This document shows positions 1 through 8,003 of a stretch of DNA of 64,000 nucleotides, one piece after another. Source of the stretch: Psychrosphaera saromensis (GTDB taxonomy: Bacteria > Pseudomonadota > Gammaproteobacteria > Enterobacterales > Alteromonadaceae); contig NZ_MSCH01000003.1 of NCBI RefSeq assembly GCF_002954545.1, positions 1 to 64,000 on the forward strand, written 5' to 3'. The translations under genes were made by a program, and so were the position numbers. Below the pieces are notes generated by a model that was not told where the DNA came from, ran no database searches, and saw nothing but the letters and a program-made list of their open reading frames with translations. Every line of letters begins with the position of its first letter. Position 1 is the first letter of the stretch.

Positions 1-73
1 GAGAGTCTAGCGATTGTTGAACGGCTTTTATTTTAAACTCTATGGAGTGCTTACGTCTGAATTCGATTTTCAT
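1..73 (-). CDS. IS3-family transposase OrfA, N-terminal fragment cut by window edge
   Basis: The reverse strand opens an ATG at 73 and stays open to the window edge. The first 24 codons begin MKIEFRRKHSIEFK and continue IKAVQQSLDS. This is the start of the helix-turn-helix OrfA of IS3-type elements, in which a basic stretch is followed by an EFK-x-KAV motif. OrfA binds the element ends and is normally joined to the OrfB DDE integrase by frameshifting. A weak AAGG Shine-Dalgarno lies just upstream. The rest of the element is outside the window, so whether it is intact cannot be judged. Confidence 0.7.
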   Translation of the reverse strand, partial: MKIEFRRKHSIEFKIKAVQQSLDS

Positions 74-116
74 GACACCTTATTCCTAAAAATAGGTGTC
101 TACTTTTGTGGAGTCA
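1..116 (-). mobile_element. End of an IS3-type insertion sequence
   Basis: Upstream of the OrfA start, the reverse strand reads TGACTCCACAAAAGTAGACA inward from position 116. This has the TG terminus usual for IS3-family ends. A hairpin (GACACCT at 74-80, AGGTGTC at 94-100) sits between the end and the start codon, where it could limit translation from readthrough transcripts. The exact boundary at 116 is inferred from the TG terminus only; the other end and target duplication lie outside the window. Confidence 0.55.
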
Positions 117-154
117 TATCAAGTATAGTTCGTTTAAGAAGTATAAACTTTTAT

Positions 155-715
155 TTATAGTTCTTTTTTTACTGCATTTTCTGTTGGTACAACTTCATCT
201 ATATGAGTCTTTTTTGGTAAAGGCTCTTCTATTCCACGTAAATAAACCTGCTTATTCGCTTCTTTAGTTAATACCACCATTTCTGTATTAGTAAGTCTGT
301 CTTGTAATGACAATTTAGTTTTAGGCATTAACAACACTAAGATGTTGCCTAGGCCAAATAACGCAAACAAAGCCCTTTTAGCAGCACGAATAAACGAAAC
401 TGGCTCGTCGTTAGTACTTTGAATTTTAACGCGCCATGCTCGCATCCCCAACGTTTGACCACCGTCATGCCAAAACCAAGCATAAAAGCCCCAAATCACA
501 GCAATTGTTTCAACTTTATACCACCACTGCTGATTTAAATACGCAGAATGATCTTGGTAACCCGTTAACGTAAACAAGCCAAAAGATTCTAAGGCAAATA
601 GGCCACCCAAATTGATAAGACTAAGCAACATAGCTAAGGCAATAACCGCTAATAAATCATAAACGATCACTGCTAAACGTTTAACAAAGCCAGCACGAGG
701 ATAAATTTCAGACAT
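155..715 (-). CDS. RDD family membrane protein
   Basis: A 186-residue inner-membrane protein of the RDD family, small multi-span proteins of poorly defined transport or stress role. An N-terminal PRAGFVKRL stretch precedes a first membrane segment (about residues 14-36), which carries the family's Arg and Asp. A GGQTLGMRAWRVKI motif lies near residue 88, and a further hydrophobic segment near 115-130. The C-terminus is charged and soluble. An upstream TTG at 724 is possible, but the ATG at 715 is the better start. The gene stands alone between the IS end and the tRNA-Leu region. Confidence 0.8.
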   Translation of the reverse strand: MSEIYPRAGFVKRLAVIVYDLLAVIALAMLLSLINLGGLFALESFGLFTLTGYQDHSAYLNQQWWYKVETIAVIWGFYAWFWHDGGQTLGMRAWRVKIQSTNDEPVSFIRAAKRALFALFGLGNILVLLMPKTKLSLQDRLTNTEMVVLTKEANKQVYLRGIEEPLPKKTHIDEVVPTENAVKKEL

Positions 716-848
716 AAATTTCAATTAAGCTAATAATAATTGGGGCTAGTCTATCAACAAAAGCAATAAATCCAAACAACATAGAGCGCGTTGATTTAGC
801 AATTTGCACAATATATAAACACTCAAGAGCTATATATTGATAAATCAC

Positions 849-876
849 TTGCAAGCAACCAAAGCGTGGTTATAAT
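849..876 (+). promoter_or_regulatory. Probable sigma-70 promoter of the tRNA-Leu gene
   Basis: TTGCAA (849-854) and a perfect TATAAT (871-876) are 16 bp apart, followed by a GC-containing discriminator. The tRNA begins about 80 nt downstream. The rest of 716-958 shows nothing else I can support. Confidence 0.5.
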
Positions 877-958
877 TCGTCTCGCTAAATGTAGCGCAGT
901 TGTGACAAACTTATTGTTGCAGCAAATTACATTAAAGCATCAGTTATAGTATAGAAAT

Positions 959-1043
959 GCCAGCGTGATGAAATTGGTATACATGGGGGATTCAAAATCC
1001 CCTGCCGAAAGGCGTGTCGGTTCGAGTCCGACCGCTGGTACCA
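959..1043 (+). tRNA. tRNA-Leu (anticodon CAA)
   Basis: An 85-nt class II tRNA. The acceptor stem GCCAGCG pairs with CGCTGGT. The D arm contains AAATTGGTATAC. The anticodon stem GGGGA/TCCCC encloses the loop TTCAAAA with CAA at 993-995. The long variable arm GCCGAAAGGCG and T arm GTCGGTTCGAGTCCGAC follow, and the CCA end is encoded (1041-1043). It would read the UUG leucine codon. Two decayed relatives lie immediately downstream. Confidence 0.97.
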
Positions 1044-1064
1044 TTTCTAACTAATAACTAAAAC

Positions 1065-1103
1065 AACCGACCTTCTTGTAATAAAGAGCAGTCGGTTTTT
1101 TTA
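1065..1103 (+). terminator. Terminator after tRNA-Leu
   Basis: AACCGAC (1065-1071) pairs with GTCGGTT (1091-1097) and a run of T follows. The loop contains AATAAAGAGC, a motif that recurs in the decayed copies downstream. Confidence 0.85.
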
Positions 1104-1140
1104 TGCCTGAAATTTAGTGTAATCTTCTACAAATAATAAT

Positions 1141-1242
1141 ACTTATGGAATGGGTAAACAAAGGGGATTCGCTTTCAATAAGAGCGCCCTGCCGAAAGGC
1201 GTGTCGGTTCCTGAGTTTTGAAAGTAGCGACCGCTGGTACCA
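1141..1242 (+). pseudogene. Decayed tandem copy of tRNA-Leu (copy 2)
   Basis: This stretch repeats parts of the intact tRNA exactly: GGGGATTC of the anticodon arm, GCCGAAAGGCGTGTCGGTTC of the variable and T arms (1191-1210), and GACCGCTGGTACCATTTC at the 3' end (1229-1246). The acceptor 5' strand is lost. The anticodon loop is replaced by GCTTTCAATAAGAGCG, and six T-arm bases are replaced by an 18-nt segment (1211-1228). It cannot fold as a tRNA. It is followed by its own terminator in the same relative place as that of the intact gene. Confidence 0.85.
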
Positions 1243-1277
1243 TTTCGCCTTGTTCTTATTAAGAGCATAACTAAAAC

Positions 1278-1314
1278 AACCAGTATCTTTTGTATAAAGA
1301 ATACTGGTTTTTTT
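1278..1314 (+). terminator. Terminator after tRNA-Leu copy 2
   Basis: AACCAGTAT pairs with ATACTGGTT and seven T follow. It sits in the same flanking sequence (CTAAAACAACC before, TTATGCCTG after) as the first terminator, but the stem sequence differs on both strands while pairing is kept. Confidence 0.85.
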
Positions 1315-1337
1315 ATGCCTGCTCTTTATGAAACCTA

Positions 1338-1412
1338 AGAAGTAAAATTGGTATACGAGGGCATCTTCCATAAGAGCAACTTGCCAAAGTAAATCAAGTG
1401 TTCTGACTCCAC
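1338..1412 (+). pseudogene. More decayed copy of tRNA-Leu (copy 3)
   Basis: The exact D-arm string AAATTGGTATAC is followed by GAGGG, an anticodon region with CCATAAGAGC, TTGCCAAAG, GTGTTCTG and ACTCC, in the same order as the intact tRNA. Copies 2 and 3 share the AATAAGAGC/CATAAGAGC insertion at the anticodon, so they share a decayed ancestor or exchanged sequence. The 3' end is not recognisable. Positions 1413-1500 hold only the AT-rich upstream region of the acyltransferase, with a TATAAT at about 1432. Confidence 0.7.
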
Positions 1413-1500
1413 TGATTGCTAATTAGTACTATATAATATTGTCTTACAATCTTATTCGTATAATATGAGCCCCTGATTTTTATTTATTGAGTATACTACC

Positions 1501-3453
1501 TTGCAATTTAGAAAAGATATCAATGGGTTAAGAGCCATAGCAGTGATCGCTGTCGTGCTATTTCATTTCAATGCTAGTTGGATGCCCGGTGGTTTTGCAG
1601 GAGTAGATGTCTTTTTTGTCATCTCCGGTTTTTTAATGACGGGAATAATATTTAAGGGAATCGAACAAGAAAACTTTTCTATTCTGAAGTTTTATGTTGC
1701 TCGAGCAAACAGGATCATCCCTGCCTTGGCCGTGCTTTGTTTAGTCTTGTTGGTATTTGGCTGGTTCTACCTTACTCCATTGGATTACAAAGCGCTAGGC
1801 AAGCACGTAGCCAGTAGTATGGCGTTTCTATCTAATGTAATTTATTGGAGAGAGTCTGGCTATTTCGATGCAACATCGCACGAAAAATGGTTATTACATA
1901 CTTGGTCATTATCTGCAGAATGGCAGTTCTATATAATCTATCCATTAGTGCTTGTTGCTATGCGAAAGTTTATGTCAGTAAATGCAATGAAAGCGACTGT
2001 GTTACTTGGAACAGTTTTAGGCTTTATCTTTTGCGCCATCGCTACCTATAAATGGCCTACCCCTGCATACTACCTATTACCAACAAGAGCGTGGGAAATG
2101 ATGATAGGCGGTGTTGCTTTTCTTTATCCTATGGCAATAAAAGAAGAACGAAAAAAACTATTAGAATGGCTTGGTTTAGCATTAATTATTGGCTCTTATT
2201 TCTTAATCTCAAAAGATAACCCTTGGCCTGGTTATTTAGCAATATTTCCCGTTTTAGGCTCGTTCTTAATAATTCAAGCACAACGCAATGATAGCCTTAT
2301 TACCAGTAATCTAATATTTCAAAAATTAGGTGCTTGGTCTTACTCTATTTATCTATGGCATTGGCCTTTTGTTGTCGCTATTTACTACTTTTCATTGAAT
2401 GAAATATTCGTTTATTTTGGTATTTCCATGTCTGTATTACTTGGTTTTTTGAGTAATAAATATATTGAAAAAATCAGATTCAGAAGTGATTTTGGTTTTT
2501 TTTGGGGATACCTAAAATGTAAGCCTGTTTATATAATGTTAATTGTTGGATTATTAGCTTCGTATATTTATAGCATCAAGGGGGAAAATGCTTGGCTACT
2601 TAGACAAAATATAATAACACAGAAAACATATACTATTATTAGTGAAAGGTCGCCAGAATTAGATAGTTGGGGAAGAGATGTAGATGGTAACCAAGACTTT
2701 TCTGATTGCCGTTTTAATGTCCAAAACTTAAATCCTAACCTTGAGTCAAGGCTGTCAAAATGTCTGTCTAATTATGGTTCTGGAATATTGATTTTAGGAG
2801 ATAGCCACGCTAAAGATTTATTTGGAATGGTTTCTTCCAGATTTGATGATGATTTTATTGTTGGAATAACAAGTACGCAAGGATGTCGGCCACATACACC
2901 GAAGAGTCAGTGCCAATATGAGGAAGTGAAGACATTTTTATCAGCTAATCCTCGGATATTTAAGCATATTATTTATGAGCAGGGAGGGTTTTATTTGTTA
3001 CTTGATGAAAATGGTAATAAAGGCACTAGAAATATGTTTAGTAAATTAGATATATCTATGAGCGTTGAGGGTTTAAGCATTGATATAGAACATATAGAAC
3101 TTGTACTTAACTACCTTTCAGAGATAAGTGAGTATGCACCTATCACTTGGTTCGGTAGTAGAGTTGAGCCACATTTTACACCGAAACAAATACTTCAGAA
3201 AGGTTGTGATTTTAACTTTAAGTTAAGAAATAACCATAAAATGTTTTTTGATTTGCTTGATGAGTATATAGAAAGTAATACCCCCCCTTTAAACAGGGTT
3301 AAGTTTATATCGCAAAATAAAACTCTAAAGTATCAATTTCCACAGGATTTTATGAACTGTGAAAAAATACTATGGTCTGATGGAGATCACCTTTCAATTA
3401 TTGGCGAAGAAGTATTAGGAAAACGCCTTCCTGATAACTTCCTACACTATTAA
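1501..3453 (+). CDS. OafA-type acyltransferase with C-terminal SGNH domain
   Basis: A 650-residue inner-membrane O-acyltransferase. The N-terminal acyltransferase-3 domain (about residues 1-340) opens with FRKDINGLRAIAVIAVVLFH, in which R11 and H22 fit the family's catalytic region, and has about ten membrane spans. The C-terminal part is a periplasmic SGNH domain with GDSH near residues 433-436 and a final DGDHLS near 627-632 giving the catalytic Asp/His. Proteins of this layout add acetyl groups to O-antigen or other surface glycans. The start is TTG with no clear Shine-Dalgarno. It lies just downstream of the decayed tRNA array and next to an IS remnant, so it is probably acquired cargo. 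Its glycan substrate is unknown. Confidence 0.9.
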   Translation: MQFRKDINGLRAIAVIAVVLFHFNASWMPGGFAGVDVFFVISGFLMTGIIFKGIEQENFSILKFYVARANRIIPALAVLCLVLLVFGWFYLTPLDYKALGKHVASSMAFLSNVIYWRESGYFDATSHEKWLLHTWSLSAEWQFYIIYPLVLVAMRKFMSVNAMKATVLLGTVLGFIFCAIATYKWPTPAYYLLPTRAWEMMIGGVAFLYPMAIKEERKKLLEWLGLALIIGSYFLISKDNPWPGYLAIFPVLGSFLIIQAQRNDSLITSNLIFQKLGAWSYSIYLWHWPFVVAIYYFSLNEIFVYFGISMSVLLGFLSNKYIEKIRFRSDFGFFWGYLKCKPVYIMLIVGLLASYIYSIKGENAWLLRQNIITQKTYTIISERSPELDSWGRDVDGNQDFSDCRFNVQNLNPNLESRLSKCLSNYGSGILILGDSHAKDLFGMVSSRFDDDFIVGITSTQGCRPHTPKSQCQYEEVKTFLSANPRIFKHIIYEQGGFYLLLDENGNKGTRNMFSKLDISMSVEGLSIDIEHIELVLNYLSEISEYAPITWFGSRVEPHFTPKQILQKGCDFNFKLRNNHKMFFDLLDEYIESNTPPLNRVKFISQNKTLKYQFPQDFMNCEKILWSDGDHLSIIGEEVLGKRLPDNFLHY

Positions 3454-3474
3454 ATAAATGCCACGTCTCGAGTA

Positions 3475-3561
3475 TCAGAAGCGGTATTTACTATCCCTTT
3501 TGACTTTTTGGGGCTTATACTTTTCAACGAGTCGAGCTCTGAACTTATTTTTTGAGCTCAC
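3475..3561 (-). CDS. Possible 28-residue basic peptide
   Basis: A GTG at 3561 opens a 28-codon frame, beginning MSSKNKFRARLVEK and ending SKYRF, with 10 Lys/Arg. A strong AAGGAGG Shine-Dalgarno lies 4 nt upstream (3566-3572). It sits between the acyltransferase and the IS10-like remnant. I do not recognise a family. It may be a real small gene or the broken edge of an element displaced by the IS. Confidence rests almost entirely on the Shine-Dalgarno. Confidence 0.25.
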   Translation of the reverse strand: MSSKNKFRARLVEKYKPQKVKRDSKYRF

Positions 3562-3602
3562 ATTTCCTCCTTTCTTCGTTATGAAATCAATGGGGCCAGA
3601 GA

Positions 3603-4418
3603 CTGTACGATCCCCACAAATTAAAGTGTCTCAAATAAGTATGCTCCTCCTGTTAAGTGGAGTTGCTTTACTGCTGTTAAAAACTGCCTAACAGTGAGTT
3701 TTGAATACCTATCGGCAATGACTCGAAATCCGATAAAATGCAGTGATAGCACGTTATCGATTTTTAAACTATTTGCTTGATATTGACGATGGCGCTTTGC
3801 ATTCTTTGTAGCCAACCCAATAGCCATCAGCACCCAATGCGTTATTGTTGTTAATAGAATTAACACGGCAAGTCTTTTTGTCTCGGTGGTTTTATTGTAT
3901 TCAAATCCTTGCCCATAACGGTGACTTTTCATGTCTCTGAAGCCTTCTTCAATCTGCATTCGTAAACGGTATATTTTCACTACTCTTTTCGCTAGCTGAC
4001 CCCCTTGTGGTAAAGAGGTCGTTAACAACCACGGGTCATGCGCTGATTTAGAGTGAACCTTTGAGTGTTTAGATTGCTTGATTTGGCCACTTCGATTGAC
4101 CGCATGTCTGCCTTTGACCTTTCCTTTAAAAAGAACCAGCTGACAATTCAACGGATTTCTCCTTGCTATCGTTCCGGTGTAGGACGTTGGGCATGTTGTT
4201 GCTGTTTTATATAGGTTGGTAATGGATTGCCAACTTTCACCATCCAAGCTGTAAAAATTAGGTAAACGCGTACGTCCTACAAAATCCCAACCTTGCGCTA
4301 ATACAGAACGAAAACATGGCGTTTTAAATCCTGCATCGCTTACTATGATTGGTTTGCAGTCATCAGGCAATATTTGAGCAAGGCGCTGTAAGAATAGCGT
4401 ATGTATAGAGGGTTTTTC
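3603..4418 (-). mobile_element. IS10-like (IS4 family) remnant, one end lost
   Basis: The transposase-3' end reads CTGTACGATCCCCACAAATT from 3603. It closely resembles the IS10 end, which begins CTGAGAGATCCCC. The transposase stop lies about 20 bp inside this end, as in IS10. The opposite end and the start of the transposase are missing: the element stops at about 4410-4420, where nhaA coding sequence begins. No target duplication can be identified because only one end survives. Confidence 0.75.
3621..4418 (-). pseudogene. IS4-family transposase, 5'-truncated
   Basis: Reading leftward from the junction, the frame encodes TKEKPSIHTLFLQRLAQIL followed by a PIIVSDAGF segment, the part of the DDE catalytic core carrying the second Asp. 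Near the end is YRLRMQIEEGFRDMKSHRYG, which contains the YREK signature (Tyr, Arg, Glu, Lys) diagnostic of the IS4 family. About 265 codons remain of a family usually near 370-400. The first catalytic Asp and the N-terminal domain are absent, so it should be inactive. An open frame from a TTG at 4370 exists, but there is no sign it is a genuine start. Confidence 0.88.
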
Positions 4419-5462
4419 TTTGGTGCTATTAGTAATTTAAAAGACGCAGGATTAGTGATTGTTATGGCTATTGGAGGCATGGTACTTCCAGCTCTAATAT
4501 ACATAGGTATTATTTGGCTTAGTGATACTAATGCATATCAAGGCTGGGGGATCCCAATGGCGACAGACACCGCGTTTGCCATAGTTATTTTGACTCTTAT
4601 GGGCACTAAAGCTCCAAAAGCCGCGGCAGTTTTACTCACAGGCTTGGCAATTGTTGATGATATGGGAGCGGTGGCTGTTATTGGTTTATTTTATACCGAG
4701 CAAATTGTTGTTCAATCACTTGTTTGGGCTGGTATCACTTTATTATTTCTGTTTCTGTTGAACATACTTGGTATAAGAAAGCCTATATTTTACTTTACTG
4801 GCGCACTTCTACTTTGGTGGTTTATCCTGCAATCTGGTGTGCATGCGACAACAGCCGGACTTTTAGCTGCGATGATGGTTCCAACTCGACCTTACGCCAA
4901 AAAAAAATGGTTTCGTAATAAAATGTCCGACGTTATCGAAGACTTCCAAGATATGGACAAACCTAACCCCCCTATTCTAGCTAATGAACAACAACATGCA
5001 CTTGCTATGCAAGCCGAAGATATAGCTAAAAGCAACACCATTCCTATTTTGCGTTGGGGAAGTGCATTAGACAAACCCGTCACTCTTATTATTTTACCTT
5101 TATTTGCCTTTTTAAATGCAGGTGTATTATTACCCACCGAGATACCAAATTTTAATGACACTATAGTCACACTCGCTATTATGTTTGGTTTAGTCTTAGG
5201 TAAAGGAATTGGTATTAGTCTCTTTGCTTGGGTTAGTTTAAAAATAGGGTTAGTCAGGTTGCCACCAGATATACATTTTTATCATATTGTTGGTATAGGA
5301 TTTTTGGCAGGTATAGGATTTACTATGTCATTATTTATATCAGCGTTGGCATTTGCAGGGCAGCCTGCATTAATTGAACAAGCCAAATTAGGTATTCTGT
5401 TTGGGTCAATCATTGCTGGGATTTTAGGATTCATTATATTTTCATTACCATCTAAAACATAA
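4401..5462 (+). pseudogene. nhaA: NhaA Na+/H+ antiporter, 5'-truncated at an IS junction
   Basis: From GAISNLKDAG (about 4422) the frame follows NhaA to its end. It contains IGGMVLPALIY, the LAIVDDMGA segment carrying the paired Asp used for ion exchange, SGVHATTAGLL, and the closing GIGFTMSLFI segment. A 50-60 residue loop insertion (about residues 160-220) is as in longer marine NhaA proteins. Compared with E. coli NhaA, about 85-90 N-terminal residues (the first two membrane helices and part of the next) are missing. The first seven codons of the open frame are antisense transposase sequence. It probably makes no functional antiporter. Confidence 0.85.
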
Positions 5463-5533
5463 ACTTTCAGTATTAACTCTTGTTAATGTCGTTTAACATT
5501 TGAGTTATAAACTATTTATTAAAGATGAAAATA

Positions 5534-5896
5534 ATGACCATTGAAAGACTAGAAACCAAACAACGTATGAGCCGTATTGTGAAACACAACGGGGTTATTT
5601 ATTTATGCGGCCAGGTTTGCGCAGATGCGACCAAAGGTATAACTGAACAGACTCAAACTATGTTAGATAAAGTGGATACATTGCTTGAACAAGCTGGTAG
5701 CGACCGTAAGCATATTTTATCTGCCACTATTTATATAAAAGACATGCAAGACTTTGCTCAAATGAATGCAGTTTGGGACAGTTGGGTGCCAGACGGTTTT
5801 GCTCCTGCTAGAGCTTGTGTGACTGCGGATATGGCACGCGAAGCTCTGTTAGTTGAAGTGTCTATTGTTGCCGCTGAAATATCTGCGAAGCTTTAG
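5534..5896 (+). CDS. RidA/YjgF family enamine/imine deaminase-like protein
   Basis: A 120-residue soluble protein of the RidA (YER057c/UK114) family, trimeric proteins that hydrolyse reactive enamine/imine intermediates from PLP enzymes. The C-terminal [11 protein letters not shown] segment contains the Arg (of PAR) that binds the substrate carboxylate in active RidA, and it ends with [10 protein letters not shown]. The sequence is closer to the RutC-like or YoaB-like subgroup than to E. coli RidA itself. An ATG at 5525 is in frame, but the ATG at 5534 has a better spaced AAAG upstream. It is followed by a clear terminator and stands alone. Confidence 0.88.
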   Translation: MTIERLETKQRMSRIVKHNGVIYLCGQVCADATKGITEQTQTMLDKVDTLLEQAGSDRKHILSATIYIKDMQDFAQMNAVWDSWVPDGFAPARACVTADMAREALLVEVSIVAAEISAKL

Positions 5897-5906
5897 GTTT
5901 AAAACA

Positions 5907-5941
5907 AAACGACTGTCTTAATGTAAGAACAGTCGGTTTTG
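5907..5941 (+). terminator. Terminator after the RidA-family gene
   Basis: CGACTGTCTT pairs with AAGAACAGTCG (one bulge), followed by GTTTT. Confidence 0.8.
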
Positions 5942-6217
5942 ATTATCTGAATTTAAGGCTATTCGCTTTTACTTACCGGTTATGGCTTACCGCTTTTTTG
6001 CCTCCATCTTTACAAGCCTATAGCCTTACAACCTTAAAACTCATAAATCGCCCTTTCACTACGTTTTCAATTATTAATAAGCCTTTTATCTAAATAGTAC
6101 TACAGTGATAGATATGGTTAACATGCTGATTTTTTCTACTACTTTAGTCTTAGTTTCTATCTTTTAGGTTGACCTTCTAGCGTCATAGTTAAACACTATA
6201 AAAAAAGAGGAATTACT
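5942..6217. other. Gap between RidA-family gene and chemotaxis receptor
   Basis: With the terminator, the gene-free stretch is 321 bp. I see no conserved frame or RNA gene. It ends with a good ribosome binding site (AGAGGA, 6-7 nt before the ATG at 6218) for the chemotaxis receptor. Confidence 0.5.
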
Positions 6218-7789
6218 ATGGTTTACTTCCAATTAATCAGCAATTTAGGACTTATTGTTTTATTTATTATTGGTTATCTACAAAATGAGATTTCCCAGCC
6301 CTTTACCATTGTTGGTATTTTACTTGGCTGTTTGCTTCTTCTACCACAATTACGATCTGGAATATCAAATACAGACAATAAAGGTTCACAGGGTAAAGAT
6401 ACCGATGTAGAGCCCGATAATTTTTATTCTCAAATAAGTCAAAAAGTCACAAGTGCAACGTCAAAAATGGCCATGGGTGCAGCGGAAGTTTCTTATTTTG
6501 TCGATACCTTAAGTAAAGACATACATAGTACTCGCGACGACAGCGAACAAATTACCCAGGCGGTAGAAACCTTATCTAGCACAGGCATGACTCTCTCTAG
6601 TAACCTTGGTCAATTAACTCACACTATGCGTGATACCGCAGAGTCTAGCCGTATCGCTCAACAGGCTTTAAAACAAAGTGCCGAACAAGTTAGCGAGCTG
6701 ACACAGAAAGTACAAAAAGCCAGTGAACAATTAACCCTGTTAACACAAAGTGCGGATGATATTGATAGTATTACTGCGGTTATTAAAGGTGTGTCTGAAC
6801 AAACCAACTTATTATCGTTAAATGCAGCCATTGAAGCAGCCCGAGCCGGTGAGTTAGGGCGAGGCTTTGCCGTTGTTGCAGATGAAGTAAGAGCGTTAGC
6901 TGGGAAAAGCGCTGACGCTTCCGAGCAAATTTCAGGATTGTTGGCCGATGTACGTACTAACAGCGAATTAACCAACAATGAAATGACTTCACTGAAGACG
7001 TTAACCGAATCTTTATCCACTACATTATTAGGCGAAACCCAACGTTTTATTACCTTAACCGAAGAAGTTCAAAATGCTTCTGTCGTGTTATCTGAAGTTG
7101 AAAGTGCCGGTGAAAAACTCGGTGAAACCAGTGCACAAATTAGTGGTTCTATTACACGTATCAGCACGTCGTTAAACGATATATCCCAACGTAGTGATCA
7201 TTTATCTAAAGAGGCGTCTGGTTTAAGTAATGGCGCTGAGGTGGTATTTAGAGAATTGGATAAAGTAGACCAATCCCTGTTTTTCTCTGACCTGGTTAAA
7301 ACCGCTAAAACTTCGGCTCAAGCCCTTGGTGATTTACTTGAAACTGCCATTGATAGTGGCGGGTTAACAGAACAAGCTGTGTTCTCCAAAGATTATCAAC
7401 CCATTAAAAACTCTAACCCGCAAAAGTTCAGTACCAGTTACGACCACTTTACCGATCAAAACTTCCCTGCAATTCAAGAGGCGGTATTACAACAATATGA
7501 TGAAGTTATGTTTGCTGGAGCGGTAGATACCAATGGGTATTTCCCAACCCATAACAACAAATTTAGTCAGCCGTTAACGGGGGATTACGATAAGGATTTA
7601 ATCAACAATCGTACCAAACGTATCTTTGATGATCCTACAGGTCGTCGTTGTGGAGCGCATACTGACAGCTTTTTATTGCAAACCTATAAGCGTGATACTG
7701 GGGAGATTTTACATGACTTATCTGTGCCGATTTTTGTAAAAGGCAAACATTGGGGTGGGTTTAGAATGGGCTTTAAATCCAGTCACTAA
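6218..7789 (+). CDS. Methyl-accepting chemotaxis protein with C-terminal sensor-like domain
   Basis: A 523-residue receptor. Two closely spaced hydrophobic segments (about residues 5-21 and 28-46) form a short membrane hairpin with almost no periplasmic loop. The coiled-coil signalling domain follows, with the highly conserved hairpin tip from [23 protein letters not shown] near residues 200-223, which contacts CheA and CheW. After the coiled coil (about residue 390) a globular region of 130 residues contains [28 protein letters not shown] and [12 protein letters not shown]. This is a cytoplasmic ligand-sensing-like domain at the C-terminus instead of the usual periplasmic sensor. The signal detected is unknown. 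It is preceded by a strong Shine-Dalgarno and is monocistronic. Confidence 0.93.
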   Translation: MVYFQLISNLGLIVLFIIGYLQNEISQPFTIVGILLGCLLLLPQLRSGISNTDNKGSQGKDTDVEPDNFYSQISQKVTSATSKMAMGAAEVSYFVDTLSKDIHSTRDDSEQITQAVETLSSTGMTLSSNLGQLTHTMRDTAESSRIAQQALKQSAEQVSELTQKVQKASEQLTLLTQSADDIDSITAVIKGVSEQTNLLSLNAAIEAARAGELGRGFAVVADEVRALAGKSADASEQISGLLADVRTNSELTNNEMTSLKTLTESLSTTLLGETQRFITLTEEVQNASVVLSEVESAGEKLGETSAQISGSITRISTSLNDISQRSDHLSKEASGLSNGAEVVFRELDKVDQSLFFSDLVKTAKTSAQALGDLLETAIDSGGLTEQAVFSKDYQPIKNSNPQKFSTSYDHFTDQNFPAIQEAVLQQYDEVMFAGAVDTNGYFPTHNNKFSQPLTGDYDKDLINNRTKRIFDDPTGRRCGAHTDSFLLQTYKRDTGEILHDLSVPIFVKGKHWGGFRMGFKSSH

Positions 7790-7824
7790 TTAAATGAGCT
7801 AGCTTAAACTCACTAGCACAAATG

Positions 7825-7865
7825 GCCTAGTTCAAATGCCTGAGTTCAAATGCCTGAGTTCAAAT
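7825..7865 (+). repeat. Short tandem repeat, 14-bp unit
   Basis: GCCTGAGTTCAAAT occurs twice in tandem (7838-7851, 7852-7865), preceded by a 13-bp variant GCCTAGTTCAAAT (7825-7837). It lies between the convergent chemotaxis receptor and U32 genes. A related CTCTTGAGTTCAAGAG hairpin followed by TTTT is at about 7926-7945 and may act as the terminator. Confidence 0.8.
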
Positions 7866-8003
7866 AAACTGAATCAAAAGAGTAACCAAAAGAGTCATCA
7901 AAAATAGAATGCTCTTTATTACAGCCTCTTGAGTTCAAGAGTTTTCACTGTACTAAAGAGCTCTATTTACCACCAAGCACTCAAACTGATTTAAAAAAAC
8001 AGC

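Noticed and set aside
1114-1371. 85-codon reverse-strand frame
   Set aside because: It covers the decayed tRNA copies and terminators antisense; its residues come from tRNA-like sequence and no protein family is suggested.
3458-3691. 77-codon forward frame after the acyltransferase
   Set aside because: It crosses the IS end at 3603 into antisense transposase sequence, so its second half is an artefact.
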